Assembly (NCBI GenBank): GCA_963677415.2
Contig: CAXXFJ010000048.1
Location: 175,490-239,489, forward strand
Length of the DNA stretch: 64,000 bases
Direction: 5' to 3'
Source of the DNA: JAQUTK01 sp963677415
GTDB lineage: Bacteria; Bacteroidota; Bacteroidia; Bacteroidales; JAQUTK01
Part shown: positions 18,822 to 27,400 of the stretch, piece by piece
How the letters are laid out: each line of letters opens with the position of its first letter
Numbering within the stretch: position 1 is the first letter of the stretch
Made by a program: the position numbers and the translations under genes
Notes under the pieces: model-generated
Databases searched by the model: none
The model's input: the letters and a program-made list of their open reading frames with translations, nothing else
Told to the model about the DNA's origin: nothing

Positions 18822-19283
18822 CTAATCCAAATGAAGTGATCGAGCTTTTTCTCTTTTTTCTGTAAGAAATTTGTCGTTTATTATCGCGTCAATAGCAAAT
18901 CTGCCTGGACCGGAAATATAAAGAATCAGAAAAACGAATAGATAAATAAATGCAAGCTCTTTCGTTGCGAAGGGGTCATTTCCGTGAATTAAAAAGAATG
19001 CCACTCCCATTGTAATTAGCATTGGAATCATGACTAGTCTGTATAGCAGACCTACTATAAATGCAGCTGAACAGATTAGCTCGCCAAAAATGGCTAAAGA
19101 TAAAGATACTTCGCTTCCAACTCCTAAAGGATCTGGAAAGCTCTCTCTCAAAACATCGAAATGAGCAAATTTCTGATAGCCATGGACTATCATCAGACTC
19201 CCAAATAAAATTCGGAAAGCCAAAATTATCAAGGATGGCCATACTCTTTTCGAGTATTCTGGGAATAGTAACTTGCGTATCAT
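18822..19283 (-). CDS. DoxX family membrane protein
   Basis: 153 residues with four hydrophobic segments. The family pattern LRILFGSLMIVHGYQKFAHF (first helix, then the HGxxKF-like motif) identifies DoxX. Further segments are LSLAIFGELICSAAFIVGLL, IPMLITMGVAFFL and LAFIYLFVFLILYISG. The family is linked loosely to thiosulfate:quinone oxidoreductase subunits and to redox stress proteins; its role here is unknown. The C-terminus is basic (KREKARSLHLD). Apparently monocistronic. Confidence 0.85.
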   Translation of the reverse strand: MIRKLLFPEYSKRVWPSLIILAFRILFGSLMIVHGYQKFAHFDVLRESFPDPLGVGSEVSLSLAIFGELICSAAFIVGLLYRLVMIPMLITMGVAFFLIHGNDPFATKELAFIYLFVFLILYISGPGRFAIDAIINDKFLTEKREKARSLHLD

Positions 19284-19362
19284 AGGCTATTTATTTTATG
19301 ATTTAGCTCTTTCTTGTTTTACTTTAGATCTTATTTGTACTCAATTGTTGAAGTTTACCCTG

Positions 19363-19370
19363 CAAACATA
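19363..19370 (-). promoter_or_regulatory. Putative -7 box for doxX
   Basis: Minus-strand TATGTTTG fits TAnnTTTG, about 80 bases before the doxX start, implying a leader of roughly 70 bases. No clear -33 element. Confidence 0.4.
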
Positions 19371-19510
19371 CATAAAACAATTAAAAATCTTCGATTTATT
19401 GCAAGTGATTTTTTATAAAGTTTATAGACGGCTTTGTCGTTGTTAGAATTTTTAAAATCAAATGATTGATACTCTTTCTGTCGTATCTTCGCTCACAGAA
19501 TTTGAAATAA

Positions 19511-19569
19511 GTAAAAAAGAAATATTTATTTAAACCATCTACACTGAAGGTTGCTTTTCGGTGTGTTGT
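19511..19569. repeat. Dispersed 59-bp repeat, copy A
   Basis: Aligns without gaps to 50529-50587 (44 of 59 positions by eye). The core ACCATCTACAC is identical in both. Copy A can form a short hairpin (ACACTGAA with TTCGGTGT, one G-T pair). It sits between the doxX promoter and the pckA terminator; with those two it accounts for the gene-free stretch 19284-19631. Confidence 0.6.
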
Positions 19570-19579
19570 CGGATATACA

Positions 19580-19610
19580 AAAAGGGATGCCTGATAGAGG
19601 CATCCCTTTT
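19580..19610 (-). terminator. Intrinsic terminator of pckA
   Basis: 13-bp perfect stem AAAAGGGATGCCT / AGGCATCCCTTTT with a 5-base loop (GATAG), 21 bases past the pckA stop. On the minus strand the right side ends in a T-run. Confidence 0.88.
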
Positions 19611-19631
19611 CTATAAAAAGATTCAAATGAA

Positions 19632-21236
19632 TTACAGTTGAGGACCTGCTGGAACAAGCGCCTTACCGGCATCGTTTCCAGTGAACTTGCTGAAGTTTTT
19701 GATGAAACGACCTGCAAGATCTTTTGCTTTTTCGTCCCAAGTGCAAGCACATTCGTATGTATCGCGAGGATCAAGGATCTTCGGATCAACACCAGGAAGA
19801 GCTGTTGGAACGAGGAATGAAAAGTAAGGAATAGTCTTTGTCGGAGCTTTATCGATAGATCCGTCAAGAATAGCATCGATGATTCCGCGAGTATCTTTGA
19901 TAGAGATACGTTTGCCGGATCCATTCCATCCAGTGTTAACTAAGTATGCTGTAGCACCTGCTTTTTCCATCTTCTTTACAAGTTCCTCACCATATTTGGT
20001 TGGATGTAAAGAAAGGAATGCTGCGCCGAAGCATGCAGAGAAAGTAGGAGTCGGTTCAGTGATACCGCGTTCTGTACCAGCCAATTTAGCAGTAAATCCT
20101 GAAAGGAAGTAGTACTGAGTTTGTTCTGGAGTAAGTATAGATACCGGAGGCAATACACCGAAAGCATCAGCTGAAAGGAAGATTACTTTCTTAGCAGCTG
20201 GAGCAGCTGATTTAGGAGTAACGATGTTGTCGATATGGTCGATTGGATAAGAAACACGCGTGTTTTCAGTCTTGCTTCCATCGGTGTAATCGATCTTACC
20301 ATTAGCATCTACAGTTACATTTTCCAACAAAGCGTCGCGTTTGATAGCTTTGAAAATATCCGGTTCATTTTCCTCGCTAAGGTTGATAACCTTAGCATAG
20401 CAACCACCTTCGTAGTTGAAAACACCTTCATCATCCCAACCGTGCTCGTCATCGCCAATCAGGTTGCGTTTTGGATCTGTAGAAAGAGTAGTCTTTCCAG
20501 TTCCTGACAAACCAAAGAAGATTGCAGTTTCGCCAGCTGCATTTGTGTTCGCAGAGCAGTGCATTGAAGCCATACCCATCAAAGGCATGCGGTAGTTCAT
20601 ATAAGAGAAAATCCCTTTTTTCATTTCACCACCATACCATGTGTTTAGAATAACTTGTTCTTTTGCAGTTAAGTTGAAGACAGTAGCTGTTTCTGAATTC
20701 AATCCTAATTCTTTGAAGTTCTCTGCTTTTGCTTTTGATGCATTGAAAGATACAAAATCAGGTTCGCCATAAGCTTCCAGTTCTTCTTCAGTAGGACGAA
20801 TAAACATGTTTTTTACAAAATGAGCCTGCCAAGCTACTTCCATAATAAAACGTACTTTTAGGCGAGAATTCTCATTGGCACCGCAAAAAGTGTCAATAAC
20901 AAATAATTTCTTTCCTGAAAGCTGCTTGATAGCAATTTCTTTCAGTGTTTTCCAACTCGCTTCAGAAAGAGGTTTATTGTCATTTTTGTATTCATCAGAA
21001 GTCCACCATACTGTGTTCTTTGAAGTCTCATCCATTACAAAGAATTTATCTTTTGGAGAACGACCTGTATAAACACCTGTCATTACATTAATAGCTCCTG
21101 ATTCGGTTACCTGACCTTTTTCGTAACCTTGCAATTCAGGTCTTGTTTCTTCAGCAAACAACGTCTCGAAAGACGGGTTGTGAAGTACCTCAACAGCGTT
21201 GGTAATACCGTACTTGCTTAAATCTACTTTTGCCAT
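19632..21236 (-). CDS. pckA: Phosphoenolpyruvate carboxykinase (ATP)
   Basis: 534 residues. Interconverts oxaloacetate + ATP and PEP + CO2 + ADP. In succinate-producing Bacteroides it probably runs toward oxaloacetate and yields ATP. The N-terminal substrate site is TGVYTGRSPKDKF. The kinase-1a P-loop is FGLSGTGKTTLSTDP, followed by kinase-2 IGDDEHGWDDEGVF and NYEGGCYAK with metal-binding Asp/His residues. YPIDHIDNIV and FLSADAFGVLPP are further ATP-type signatures. Stand-alone gene with its own promoter and terminator. Confidence 0.96.
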   Translation of the reverse strand: MAKVDLSKYGITNAVEVLHNPSFETLFAEETRPELQGYEKGQVTESGAINVMTGVYTGRSPKDKFFVMDETSKNTVWWTSDEYKNDNKPLSEASWKTLKEIAIKQLSGKKLFVIDTFCGANENSRLKVRFIMEVAWQAHFVKNMFIRPTEEELEAYGEPDFVSFNASKAKAENFKELGLNSETATVFNLTAKEQVILNTWYGGEMKKGIFSYMNYRMPLMGMASMHCSANTNAAGETAIFFGLSGTGKTTLSTDPKRNLIGDDEHGWDDEGVFNYEGGCYAKVINLSEENEPDIFKAIKRDALLENVTVDANGKIDYTDGSKTENTRVSYPIDHIDNIVTPKSAAPAAKKVIFLSADAFGVLPPVSILTPEQTQYYFLSGFTAKLAGTERGITEPTPTFSACFGAAFLSLHPTKYGEELVKKMEKAGATAYLVNTGWNGSGKRISIKDTRGIIDAILDGSIDKAPTKTIPYFSFLVPTALPGVDPKILDPRDTYECACTWDEKAKDLAGRFIKNFSKFTGNDAGKALVPAGPQL

Positions 21237-21312
21237 TTTCTTTTGATTAAATTAATTGGATATTCTTGTTATTTATCTCTTCAATTATTGCTTAGTCCTA
21301 GTTCCTCGGGTA

Positions 21313-21342
21313 CAAAGGTAATTAGAATATTTGATATACAAA
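21313..21342 (-). promoter_or_regulatory. Bacteroides-type promoter of pckA
   Basis: On the minus strand TTTG (21342-21339), an 18-base spacer, TACCTTTG (21320-21313). It lies 77 bases before the pckA start, so the mRNA leader is about 70 bases. Confidence 0.65.
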
Positions 21343-21415
21343 AGGCAATTAAAGAAATATTTCCGTAATTGACTTTATTTGGCAAAATCGCCAAAAGGAT
21401 GACTTAATATTATAC

Positions 21416-21453
21416 AACAGCCTCCCACCTGCTTTGGCAAGTGGGAGGCTGTT
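21416..21453 (-). terminator. Terminator-like hairpin downstream of korB
   Basis: 13-bp perfect stem AACAGCCTCCCAC / GTGGGAGGCTGTT with a 12-base loop, 38 bases past the korB stop. The T-run after the stem is short and interrupted. Confidence 0.75.
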
Positions 21454-21491
21454 TAGTTATGATTACTGATTGTACTTACGTTTGTAATCTA

Positions 21492-22505
21492 TTATTTTAA
21501 TTCCCAAATTTCACCGCTCATTAGTACTTGTTCTAATGTACGCACCTGTTTCTTGGCTTGTACTTCAGCAATCTGAGCTTCAACAGATTCATCATATGAA
21601 GGAGCTTCTACGTCGCGAATAACTCCAAGGGCAACAGGGAAGTCGGGTCCTTGCATTAATGCGAGTTTTAAGTGAAGCGTGTTGTCAATTGTGTGAGCAT
21701 CATGGACGAGGATATCTTTCTCTGTGATTCCGTTCTCTCCCAGATTAACCACTTTAAGACCAAATCCTTCTTGCATCAGCCCTTTTTTGTTGTTTAGTCC
21801 GAAAAGCATTGGCTCTCCTTGTTTTAATTGAATGGAATATTCTGCACGTCCTTCTTTAGTAGAGAGTGTACTGTGTACACCATTATTAAAGATAACGCAG
21901 TTCTGTAGTACTTCTACAACTGAAGCTCCTTTGTGTTTGGCTGCAGCGGTCAAGACAGAAATAGTTATAGGGCCATCTACATCAACAGTACGGGCAAAGA
22001 AACGGCCACGCGCTCCAAAGGTGAGTTCGGCAGGACGAAAAGGATCTTCTACGGTACCATAAGGAGAGGATTTTGAAATGAATCCTCGAGGAGAAGTAGG
22101 TGAATATTGTCCTTTTGTCAAACCATAAATTTCATTATTGAGAAGAATCATATTCAAGTCGATATTTCTGCGGATGGCATGTATGAAGTGATTACCACCG
22201 ATAGCAAGTCCATCACCATCACCAGAGATTTGCCATACACTCAGTTTTGGATTGGCTACTTTCAAGCCGGTAGCTATAGCAGCTGCTCTACCATGAATGG
22301 TATGAAATCCATATGTATTCATATAATAGGGCAGACGCGAAGAACATCCTATACCGGAAATAACTGCCGTTTCATGTGGGGCAATTCCCAATTCAGACAT
22401 TGCTTTATACAGATAGTTAAGGAATGCATGGTCACCGCAACCAGGGCACCAACGTACATATTGATCACTCTTGAAATCTTGTGGTTTATATTGTAGTTCG
22501 CTCAT
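21492..22505 (-). CDS. korB: 2-oxoglutarate:ferredoxin oxidoreductase, beta subunit
   Basis: 337 residues. The thiamine-diphosphate-binding subunit of a 2-oxoacid:ferredoxin oxidoreductase. Motifs: RWCPGCGDHAFL at the N-terminus, SGIGCSSRLPYYMNTYG, HGRAAAIATGLK, and the ThDP/Mg site SGDGDGLAIGGNHF ending in LLNNEIYGLTKGQYSPTS. The GxTKGQxSPTS pattern is typical of KorB, so 2-oxoglutarate is preferred over pyruvate as the named substrate. It lies 2 bases behind korA. No separate ferredoxin-like delta subunit is adjacent. Confidence 0.92.
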   Translation of the reverse strand: MSELQYKPQDFKSDQYVRWCPGCGDHAFLNYLYKAMSELGIAPHETAVISGIGCSSRLPYYMNTYGFHTIHGRAAAIATGLKVANPKLSVWQISGDGDGLAIGGNHFIHAIRRNIDLNMILLNNEIYGLTKGQYSPTSPRGFISKSSPYGTVEDPFRPAELTFGARGRFFARTVDVDGPITISVLTAAAKHKGASVVEVLQNCVIFNNGVHSTLSTKEGRAEYSIQLKQGEPMLFGLNNKKGLMQEGFGLKVVNLGENGITEKDILVHDAHTIDNTLHLKLALMQGPDFPVALGVIRDVEAPSYDESVEAQIAEVQAKKQVRTLEQVLMSGEIWELK

Positions 22506-22507
22506 TT

Positions 22508-24355
22508 TTATTCCTCCATCAGTTTGATAAAATGTTCTTTTAATTCATTGACAGCCAAAGGTTGACCTTCTACTTTGTTGAATTGAGTAATAGTCAATCC
22601 CGGAAAGTTCATACGGAGGTAACCGGCAAATTGTCCCAGGTTTTGTTCGCAAACTACAATTTTCTTGTACTTTGATAATATCTCCAAGGTGTTTTTAGGT
22701 AACGGATTTATAAAATTAAAATGTGCCAATGCGGCTGGTTTTTCTTCTTGGTTACACTCCTTAACGGCAGAATGTAAGTGTCCGTATGTCCCCCCCCATC
22801 CGACAATGAGTAATTTGGCCTTTTCGTTTCCTTCTACTTTTAACTCAGGTATGCAATTTGTTATATAGTCAATTTTTGCCTTACGAGTTTCAGTCATCTT
22901 CTGGTGGTTAGCCGGATTGGTAGAGATGGCGCTGGTAAGGAAGTCTTTTTCAAGACCACCTATACGGTGTTCTAATCCTTTTCTTCCGGGAACTGCCCAA
23001 TAGCGGACTTTTGTTTCGGGATCTCTGTCATAAGGTTTCCAGTTTTCAATGCTGTCAGGTATATAATTGGGTATTATTTCAGGGTAAGATGCAACCTCAG
23101 GTATTCTCCAAGCTGCAGACCCATTTGCAATATATCCATCGGTAAGAAGGATAACCGGCGTCATGTGCTCCACTGCTATTTTGGCGGCGTTGTAAGCAGA
23201 GTCAAAACAGTTTGTTGGAGATGTTGCTGCTATTACTACTAATGGGCTTTCTCCATTACGACCATACAATGCCTGAAGTAAATCTGTTTGCTCACTCTTG
23301 GTAGGAAGGCCGGTTGATGGACCGCCGCGCATCACATCTACAATCACCAATGGTAGTTCGGCAATAACGGCCAAATTGATAGCTTCACTCTTCAAACAAA
23401 GACCTGGACCGGAAGTTGTTGTAGCTGCCAGACACCCAGCAAAACTCGCACCGATAGCTGTTGAAATACCTGCTATCTCGTCTTCAGCTTGAACGGTTTT
23501 AACGCCTAGCGCTTTGTGCTTTGAGAGTTCATGTAGAATATCAGTGGCAGGGGTTATTGGATACGAACCAAGAAATAGCTTTAATCCAGCTCTTTCGGCT
23601 GCGGCAATAAGGCCATACGCGGTAGCTTTGTTGCCATCCACATCCATATAAAAGCCTTTCTTTTGTGTATCGGACGATTCAAGACGGTAAGTGGGTACGG
23701 AAGCATGCGTATTATGTCCATAGTTATAACCATCTGTAAGCACTTTAATATTTGCTTCTGCAATGGATGGTTTTTTCGAGAACTTTTTCTGAAGCATGTG
23801 CATTGCGTGTTCCAAAGGGCGGTTGAAAAGCCAACAGACCAAACCCAGCGCAAACATGTTTTTGCATCTGATGATAGATTTGTTATCCAAACCACTGTCT
23901 TTCAATCCTTCTTTGCACATAGAAGTAATAGGAGCATCAATCACTGTATTGTGAATGTTGAGTTCTGTAAAAGGATCATCAGTAACAAATAATGCTTTTT
24001 CCAGATCTTTCTTTGTGAATGAGTCTGTATCAATGATAATGATAGACTGAGGCGTTGCAAACTTGATGTTCATCTTTAATGCCGCAGGGTTCATAGCTAC
24101 TAATACATCGCATTTGTCTCCGGATGTAAAGACTTTCTTTGTACCTATATGAACTTGAAAACCGGAAACTCCACTGATTGTCCCTTGTGGTGCACGAATC
24201 TCTGCTGGATAGTCCGGGAATGTGGAAATATCATTTCCTAAAACTGCGGAGACATTAGAAAAGATATTACCGGCCAACTGCATTCCATCACCGGAATCTC
24301 CGGAAAATCTCACGACGACATCTTCCAGATTAATAATATTCAACGCTTCTGCCAT
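22508..24355 (-). CDS. korA: 2-oxoglutarate:ferredoxin oxidoreductase, fused gamma-alpha subunit
   Basis: 615 residues. The N-terminal gamma domain (about 1-190; VVRFSGDSGDGMQLAGNIF) is fused to the alpha domain. The alpha domain has KLFLGSYPITPATDILHEL, the EDEIAGISTAIGAS segment and TTTSGPGLCLKSEAINLA, with RGGPSTGLPTKSEQTDLLQA. The C-terminal domain about 480-615 holds ERRIG-like and CEQNLGQFAGYLR sequence. Together with KorB it interconverts 2-oxoglutarate + CoA and succinyl-CoA + CO2 with ferredoxin. Transcribed korA then korB, 2-base gap. Confidence 0.92.
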   Translation of the reverse strand: MAEALNIINLEDVVVRFSGDSGDGMQLAGNIFSNVSAVLGNDISTFPDYPAEIRAPQGTISGVSGFQVHIGTKKVFTSGDKCDVLVAMNPAALKMNIKFATPQSIIIIDTDSFTKKDLEKALFVTDDPFTELNIHNTVIDAPITSMCKEGLKDSGLDNKSIIRCKNMFALGLVCWLFNRPLEHAMHMLQKKFSKKPSIAEANIKVLTDGYNYGHNTHASVPTYRLESSDTQKKGFYMDVDGNKATAYGLIAAAERAGLKLFLGSYPITPATDILHELSKHKALGVKTVQAEDEIAGISTAIGASFAGCLAATTTSGPGLCLKSEAINLAVIAELPLVIVDVMRGGPSTGLPTKSEQTDLLQALYGRNGESPLVVIAATSPTNCFDSAYNAAKIAVEHMTPVILLTDGYIANGSAAWRIPEVASYPEIIPNYIPDSIENWKPYDRDPETKVRYWAVPGRKGLEHRIGGLEKDFLTSAISTNPANHQKMTETRKAKIDYITNCIPELKVEGNEKAKLLIVGWGGTYGHLHSAVKECNQEEKPAALAHFNFINPLPKNTLEILSKYKKIVVCEQNLGQFAGYLRMNFPGLTITQFNKVEGQPLAVNELKEHFIKLMEE

Positions 24356-24405
24356 AATAATATGTTATGTACTACAATAATAATTCAGTTTTATCAAAAG
24401 TCCTG

Positions 24406-24413
24406 CAAAACTA
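24406..24413 (-). promoter_or_regulatory. Putative -7 box for korAB
   Basis: Minus-strand TAGTTTTG fits TAnnTTTG, 50 bases before the korA start. The upstream element is weak. Confidence 0.45.
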
Positions 24414-24504
24414 CAAAACATATCCTTGAATAACAACATTTAAAAGAAGAACCATCTGGCGTTTTTCAATGTTTATTATTGTTTTGGATACTACATGCTA
24501 AAAA

Positions 24505-25050
24505 TTAGCCCTTTTGTACTTCCCATGAGCTGACTTCATTTCGGATTAATTCGGACAGTCTGATAAGATCCTCTTTCTTGTACATTGCCGTTCCATCAAT
24601 CTTAAGGTGTGATTTTAAATAAAAAGGAAGTCTGGCTTTTAATTTTTCTTCAATGTATTCTTTGATCTCTTCTGCGTTTTTGTCTTTCAGAAGGGGGCGT
24701 TTACTTTTTGCTTTCTCAAGCCTGGTAGTGAGCTCTGGAATTGGAACGTTAATAAAAATGGTCAATCCGCGGGAAATCATATAATCCATATTGTTGAAAA
24801 AACAAGGGGTTCCTCCTCCTGTTGCAATAATTACATTTTCGATTTCAGAGACCTCTTTGAGGGCTTTTTGTTCAATGAGACGAAAGCCTTCTTCTCCAAA
24901 TTCTTGAAAAATCTGATTAATTGTTTTGAAGTAGTGTCCTTCTATATAATGATCAAGATCAATAAATGAATACCCGTATTCTTTTGCAAAAAAACGTCCC
25001 AATGTTGTTTTGCCTGATCCCATAAAGCCTGTAAGGAATATGCGTTGCAT
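24505..25050 (-). CDS. aroK: Shikimate kinase
   Basis: 181 residues, typical size. Phosphorylates shikimate at O3 in aromatic amino-acid synthesis. The P-loop is GFMGSGKTTLGRFFA near the N-terminus, followed by the shikimate-binding Asp in FIDLDHYIE and the ATGGGTPCF motif. The LID region (KRPLLKDKNAEEI) carries the catalytic Arg. Divergent from marC with a 97-base intergenic region holding a -7 box for each direction. Confidence 0.93.
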   Translation of the reverse strand: MQRIFLTGFMGSGKTTLGRFFAKEYGYSFIDLDHYIEGHYFKTINQIFQEFGEEGFRLIEQKALKEVSEIENVIIATGGGTPCFFNNMDYMISRGLTIFINVPIPELTTRLEKAKSKRPLLKDKNAEEIKEYIEEKLKARLPFYLKSHLKIDGTAMYKKEDLIRLSELIRNEVSSWEVQKG

Positions 25051-25077
25051 AGAGTGCCCTTAAAAAATTATTAACTG

Positions 25078-25085
25078 CAAAATTA
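25078..25085 (-). promoter_or_regulatory. Putative -7 box for aroK
   Basis: Minus-strand TAATTTTG fits TAnnTTTG, 27 bases before the aroK start. Confidence 0.45.
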
Positions 25086-25106
25086 CGACAAATAACAAAG
25101 ATATCT

Positions 25107-25114
25107 TACTTTTG
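25107..25114 (+). promoter_or_regulatory. Putative -7 box for marC
   Basis: TACTTTTG fits TAnnTTTG, 33 bases before the marC ATG. Its upstream region overlaps the aroK promoter, so the two divergent genes may compete for polymerase. Confidence 0.45.
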
Positions 25115-25147
25115 TGCTTGATTTGTCATACTAAATGAAGAAAAACC

Positions 25148-25747
25148 ATGCCATTCCAATTTAATTTCCAAGAAACGATAAGTGCTTTTGTCATATTGTT
25201 TGCCGTGATTGATATTGTGGGATCGATTCCGGTGATTCTGACATTGAAGGAAAAAACGCATGATAGTATTCATGCAGGGAAAGCAGCACTCTATTCACTG
25301 ATTACATTTCTCCTGTTTTTATTTATGGGAAATATTATTCTTTCTCTCTTTAATGTGGATATTTCATCATTTGCTGTTGCAGGAGCCCTAGTTGTTTTTG
25401 TGGTTGGTGTTGAAATGACTTTCGGAGTGGAGATTTTTAAGTTTGACGGCCCTGATGGATCAGCGACTTTGGTCCCTTTGGTTTTTCCGCTGATTGCAGG
25501 AGCCGCCTCGTTCACAACTCTTCTATCATTACGGGCGGAATATAATCTGCTTAATATCCTGATTGCATTATTCCTAAATATAGTAGCAATTTATCTGGTT
25601 ATCAAATATGTAGATGTTATTGAACGGATTGCAGGAAAAGTGGGGATTTACATACTCCGGAAATTCTCTGGAATAGTATTACTCGCCATTGCAGTCAAAT
25701 TGTTTACTTCCAATCTGTCCGTCTTAATCGATTCTCTGCATAAATAA
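25148..25747 (+). CDS. MarC family integral membrane protein
   Basis: 199 residues with about six membrane segments. The family pattern is seen in FAVIDIVGSIPVIL at the first helix and in FPLIAGAASFTTLLSL, the conserved PLxxGPGxxTT-like motif of the fourth. The family was once linked to multiple antibiotic resistance in E. coli, a link later withdrawn; the transported substrate is unknown. Eight bases separate it from the RNase H gene, so the two are probably co-transcribed. Confidence 0.88.
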   Translation: MPFQFNFQETISAFVILFAVIDIVGSIPVILTLKEKTHDSIHAGKAALYSLITFLLFLFMGNIILSLFNVDISSFAVAGALVVFVVGVEMTFGVEIFKFDGPDGSATLVPLVFPLIAGAASFTTLLSLRAEYNLLNILIALFLNIVAIYLVIKYVDVIERIAGKVGIYILRKFSGIVLLAIAVKLFTSNLSVLIDSLHK

Positions 25748-25755
25748 ATATCAAG

Positions 25756-26373
25756 ATGAAGAGAAAGTATTATGTGGTGTGGAATGGTAATTGTCCTGGA
25801 ATCTATGACACGTGGGACGAATGTAAACGGGAAACTCAAGGATTCCCTAATGCGCATTATCGCGCTTTTACGTCAAAAGAAGATGCTGAAGATGCTTTTC
25901 AGAAAGGATATACCTATCCGAAGAAAACAGAGAAACAGCAACTAACCGGTAACCACTCTTCGGTTGTACCAATAAAGGAAAGTGTAGCTGTAGATGCAGC
26001 ATGCAGCGGTAATCCCGGAAAAATGGAATATCGTGGAGTTTATGTCGCTGATGGGCGCGAACTGTTTCATATAGGTCCATATGAAGAGGGTACTAATAAT
26101 ATAGGCGAGTTCTTGGCTTTGGTTCATGCTTTGGCTATGTTGAAACAGATTAACTCTAATCTTCCTGTTTATACTGACAGTCGTAATGCTATTGCATGGG
26201 TTAAGCGTAAGAAATGTAATACTCAATTGATACAATCCAGTCGAAATATAGTTTTATTTGATTTGATTCAAAGGGCTGAAAAGTGGTTAGCTGAAAATAA
26301 GTATCAAACAAAGATAATGAAGTGGGAGACTCCTATTTGGGGTGAGATACCTGCTGATTTTGGACGGAAATAA
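25756..26373 (+). CDS. Ribonuclease H (type 1) with N-terminal RNaseH1_N (viroplasmin-like) domain
   Basis: 205 residues. The N-terminal domain about 1-45 (KYYVVWNGNCPGIYDTWDEC, then FTSKEDAEDAF) is the hybrid-binding RNaseH1_N/Cauli_VI domain, usual in eukaryotic RNase H1. The catalytic domain starts near residue 76 with VDAACSGNPG (first Asp), NNIGEFLALVHALAM (Glu), YTDSRNAIAW (Asp) and a C-terminal Asp in IPADFGRK. So all four acidic positions can be proposed. It degrades RNA in RNA:DNA hybrids. Its 3' end overlaps the convergent glycosyltransferase gene by 41 bases. Confidence 0.88.
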   Translation: MKRKYYVVWNGNCPGIYDTWDECKRETQGFPNAHYRAFTSKEDAEDAFQKGYTYPKKTEKQQLTGNHSSVVPIKESVAVDAACSGNPGKMEYRGVYVADGRELFHIGPYEEGTNNIGEFLALVHALAMLKQINSNLPVYTDSRNAIAWVKRKKCNTQLIQSSRNIVLFDLIQRAEKWLAENKYQTKIMKWETPIWGEIPADFGRK

Positions 26374-27391
26374 CTTTCATTACTCTGTCAATGACTGTCT
26401 CGGGATGAATGGAGTTGAGACACGCATAGTCGAGACGAAAACAGGGTTTATTCCCAAATATAGAACACGGACGACACGCAAGGTCTATCTGAATTGCATT
26501 GTCAGGGTTTTGATTAAAACCGTAAAAGCCTGCATATGGATGTGTCGCTCCCCATATGGAAATTACAGGAGTACCTACCAGTGAAGCAAGATGCATATTG
26601 GCAGAGTCCATAGCCAGCATTACATCCAGCTGGCTCATTAACAATAGCTCGGTATCCATATTGAGCAATCCGGCAACTGATCGCGTATTTGGATACTTAT
26701 TTGCCCATACCTTCAGTATATCAGTTTCTTGTTCTCCACCTCCGAATAGGAATAATGTAAGGTTCTTTTCTTTGCTAAGAGTAGAGATAACCTGCTCCAT
26801 TCTTTCGATGGGATATATCTTTCCTTTGTGCCTCGCAAACGGGGCAATCCCGATCCACTTACCTTCCTTCTCTCCGGTCAAATCAATAATTGGAGTTTGA
26901 TCCTCGCTTACTTTATCTATCAGAGAAGTGAAAGTGAGAGTGACAGGATACTTCAAATGTTCGAAAACCTCTTGATAACGAGTGATGGTATGCTTGAGCT
27001 GGATGAACTTCTTAAAGCGCATACTCGTCAACTCGTCTTTTTGTTTTCTTCCTTTATGGATGAAAGCAACTTTAGCACCTCCGAAGAAAAAGAGGGATCT
27101 TAAGACGGCTGAACGAAGTACACTATGAATATCTGCTATTTTGTCAAAATGCTCCTTTCTTAGTTCCAGATATAGGCGGAATACACCCACCCATCCTGAA
27201 TGCCTTCCCTCTGTATCAAACTCCTTGAATGTGACATTGGAAGGCATGTTTTTGAATAGAGGCTGTAGCTTGTTTTTTGAAAGGAAAACAAACTCATCCT
27301 TTGGATATTGGTTTGCCAGGGAGTAGCATACAGGAATTGCCATGGCAACATCACCAATTGCAGAGAGTCTGATAATTAATACTTTTGACAT
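26333..27391 (-). CDS. Glycosyltransferase family 9 (heptosyltransferase-like)
   Basis: 352 residues, GT-B fold. The N-terminal LIIRLSAIGDVAMAIPV is the GT9 signature with the catalytic-base Asp. The middle shows WIGIAPFARHKGKIYP. The C-terminal donor site is MDSANMHLASLVGTPVISIWGATHP, with the cysteine-rich LACRPCSIFGNKPC typical of ADP-heptose:LPS transferases. The real acceptor and donor are unknown in Bacteroidetes. Second gene of a unit with the DUF4254 gene, 9-base gap. Confidence 0.9.
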   Translation of the reverse strand: MSKVLIIRLSAIGDVAMAIPVCYSLANQYPKDEFVFLSKNKLQPLFKNMPSNVTFKEFDTEGRHSGWVGVFRLYLELRKEHFDKIADIHSVLRSAVLRSLFFFGGAKVAFIHKGRKQKDELTSMRFKKFIQLKHTITRYQEVFEHLKYPVTLTFTSLIDKVSEDQTPIIDLTGEKEGKWIGIAPFARHKGKIYPIERMEQVISTLSKEKNLTLFLFGGGEQETDILKVWANKYPNTRSVAGLLNMDTELLLMSQLDVMLAMDSANMHLASLVGTPVISIWGATHPYAGFYGFNQNPDNAIQIDLACRPCSIFGNKPCFRLDYACLNSIHPETVIDRVMKVISVQNQQVSHPK

Positions 27392-27400
27392 ACGAGCAAA

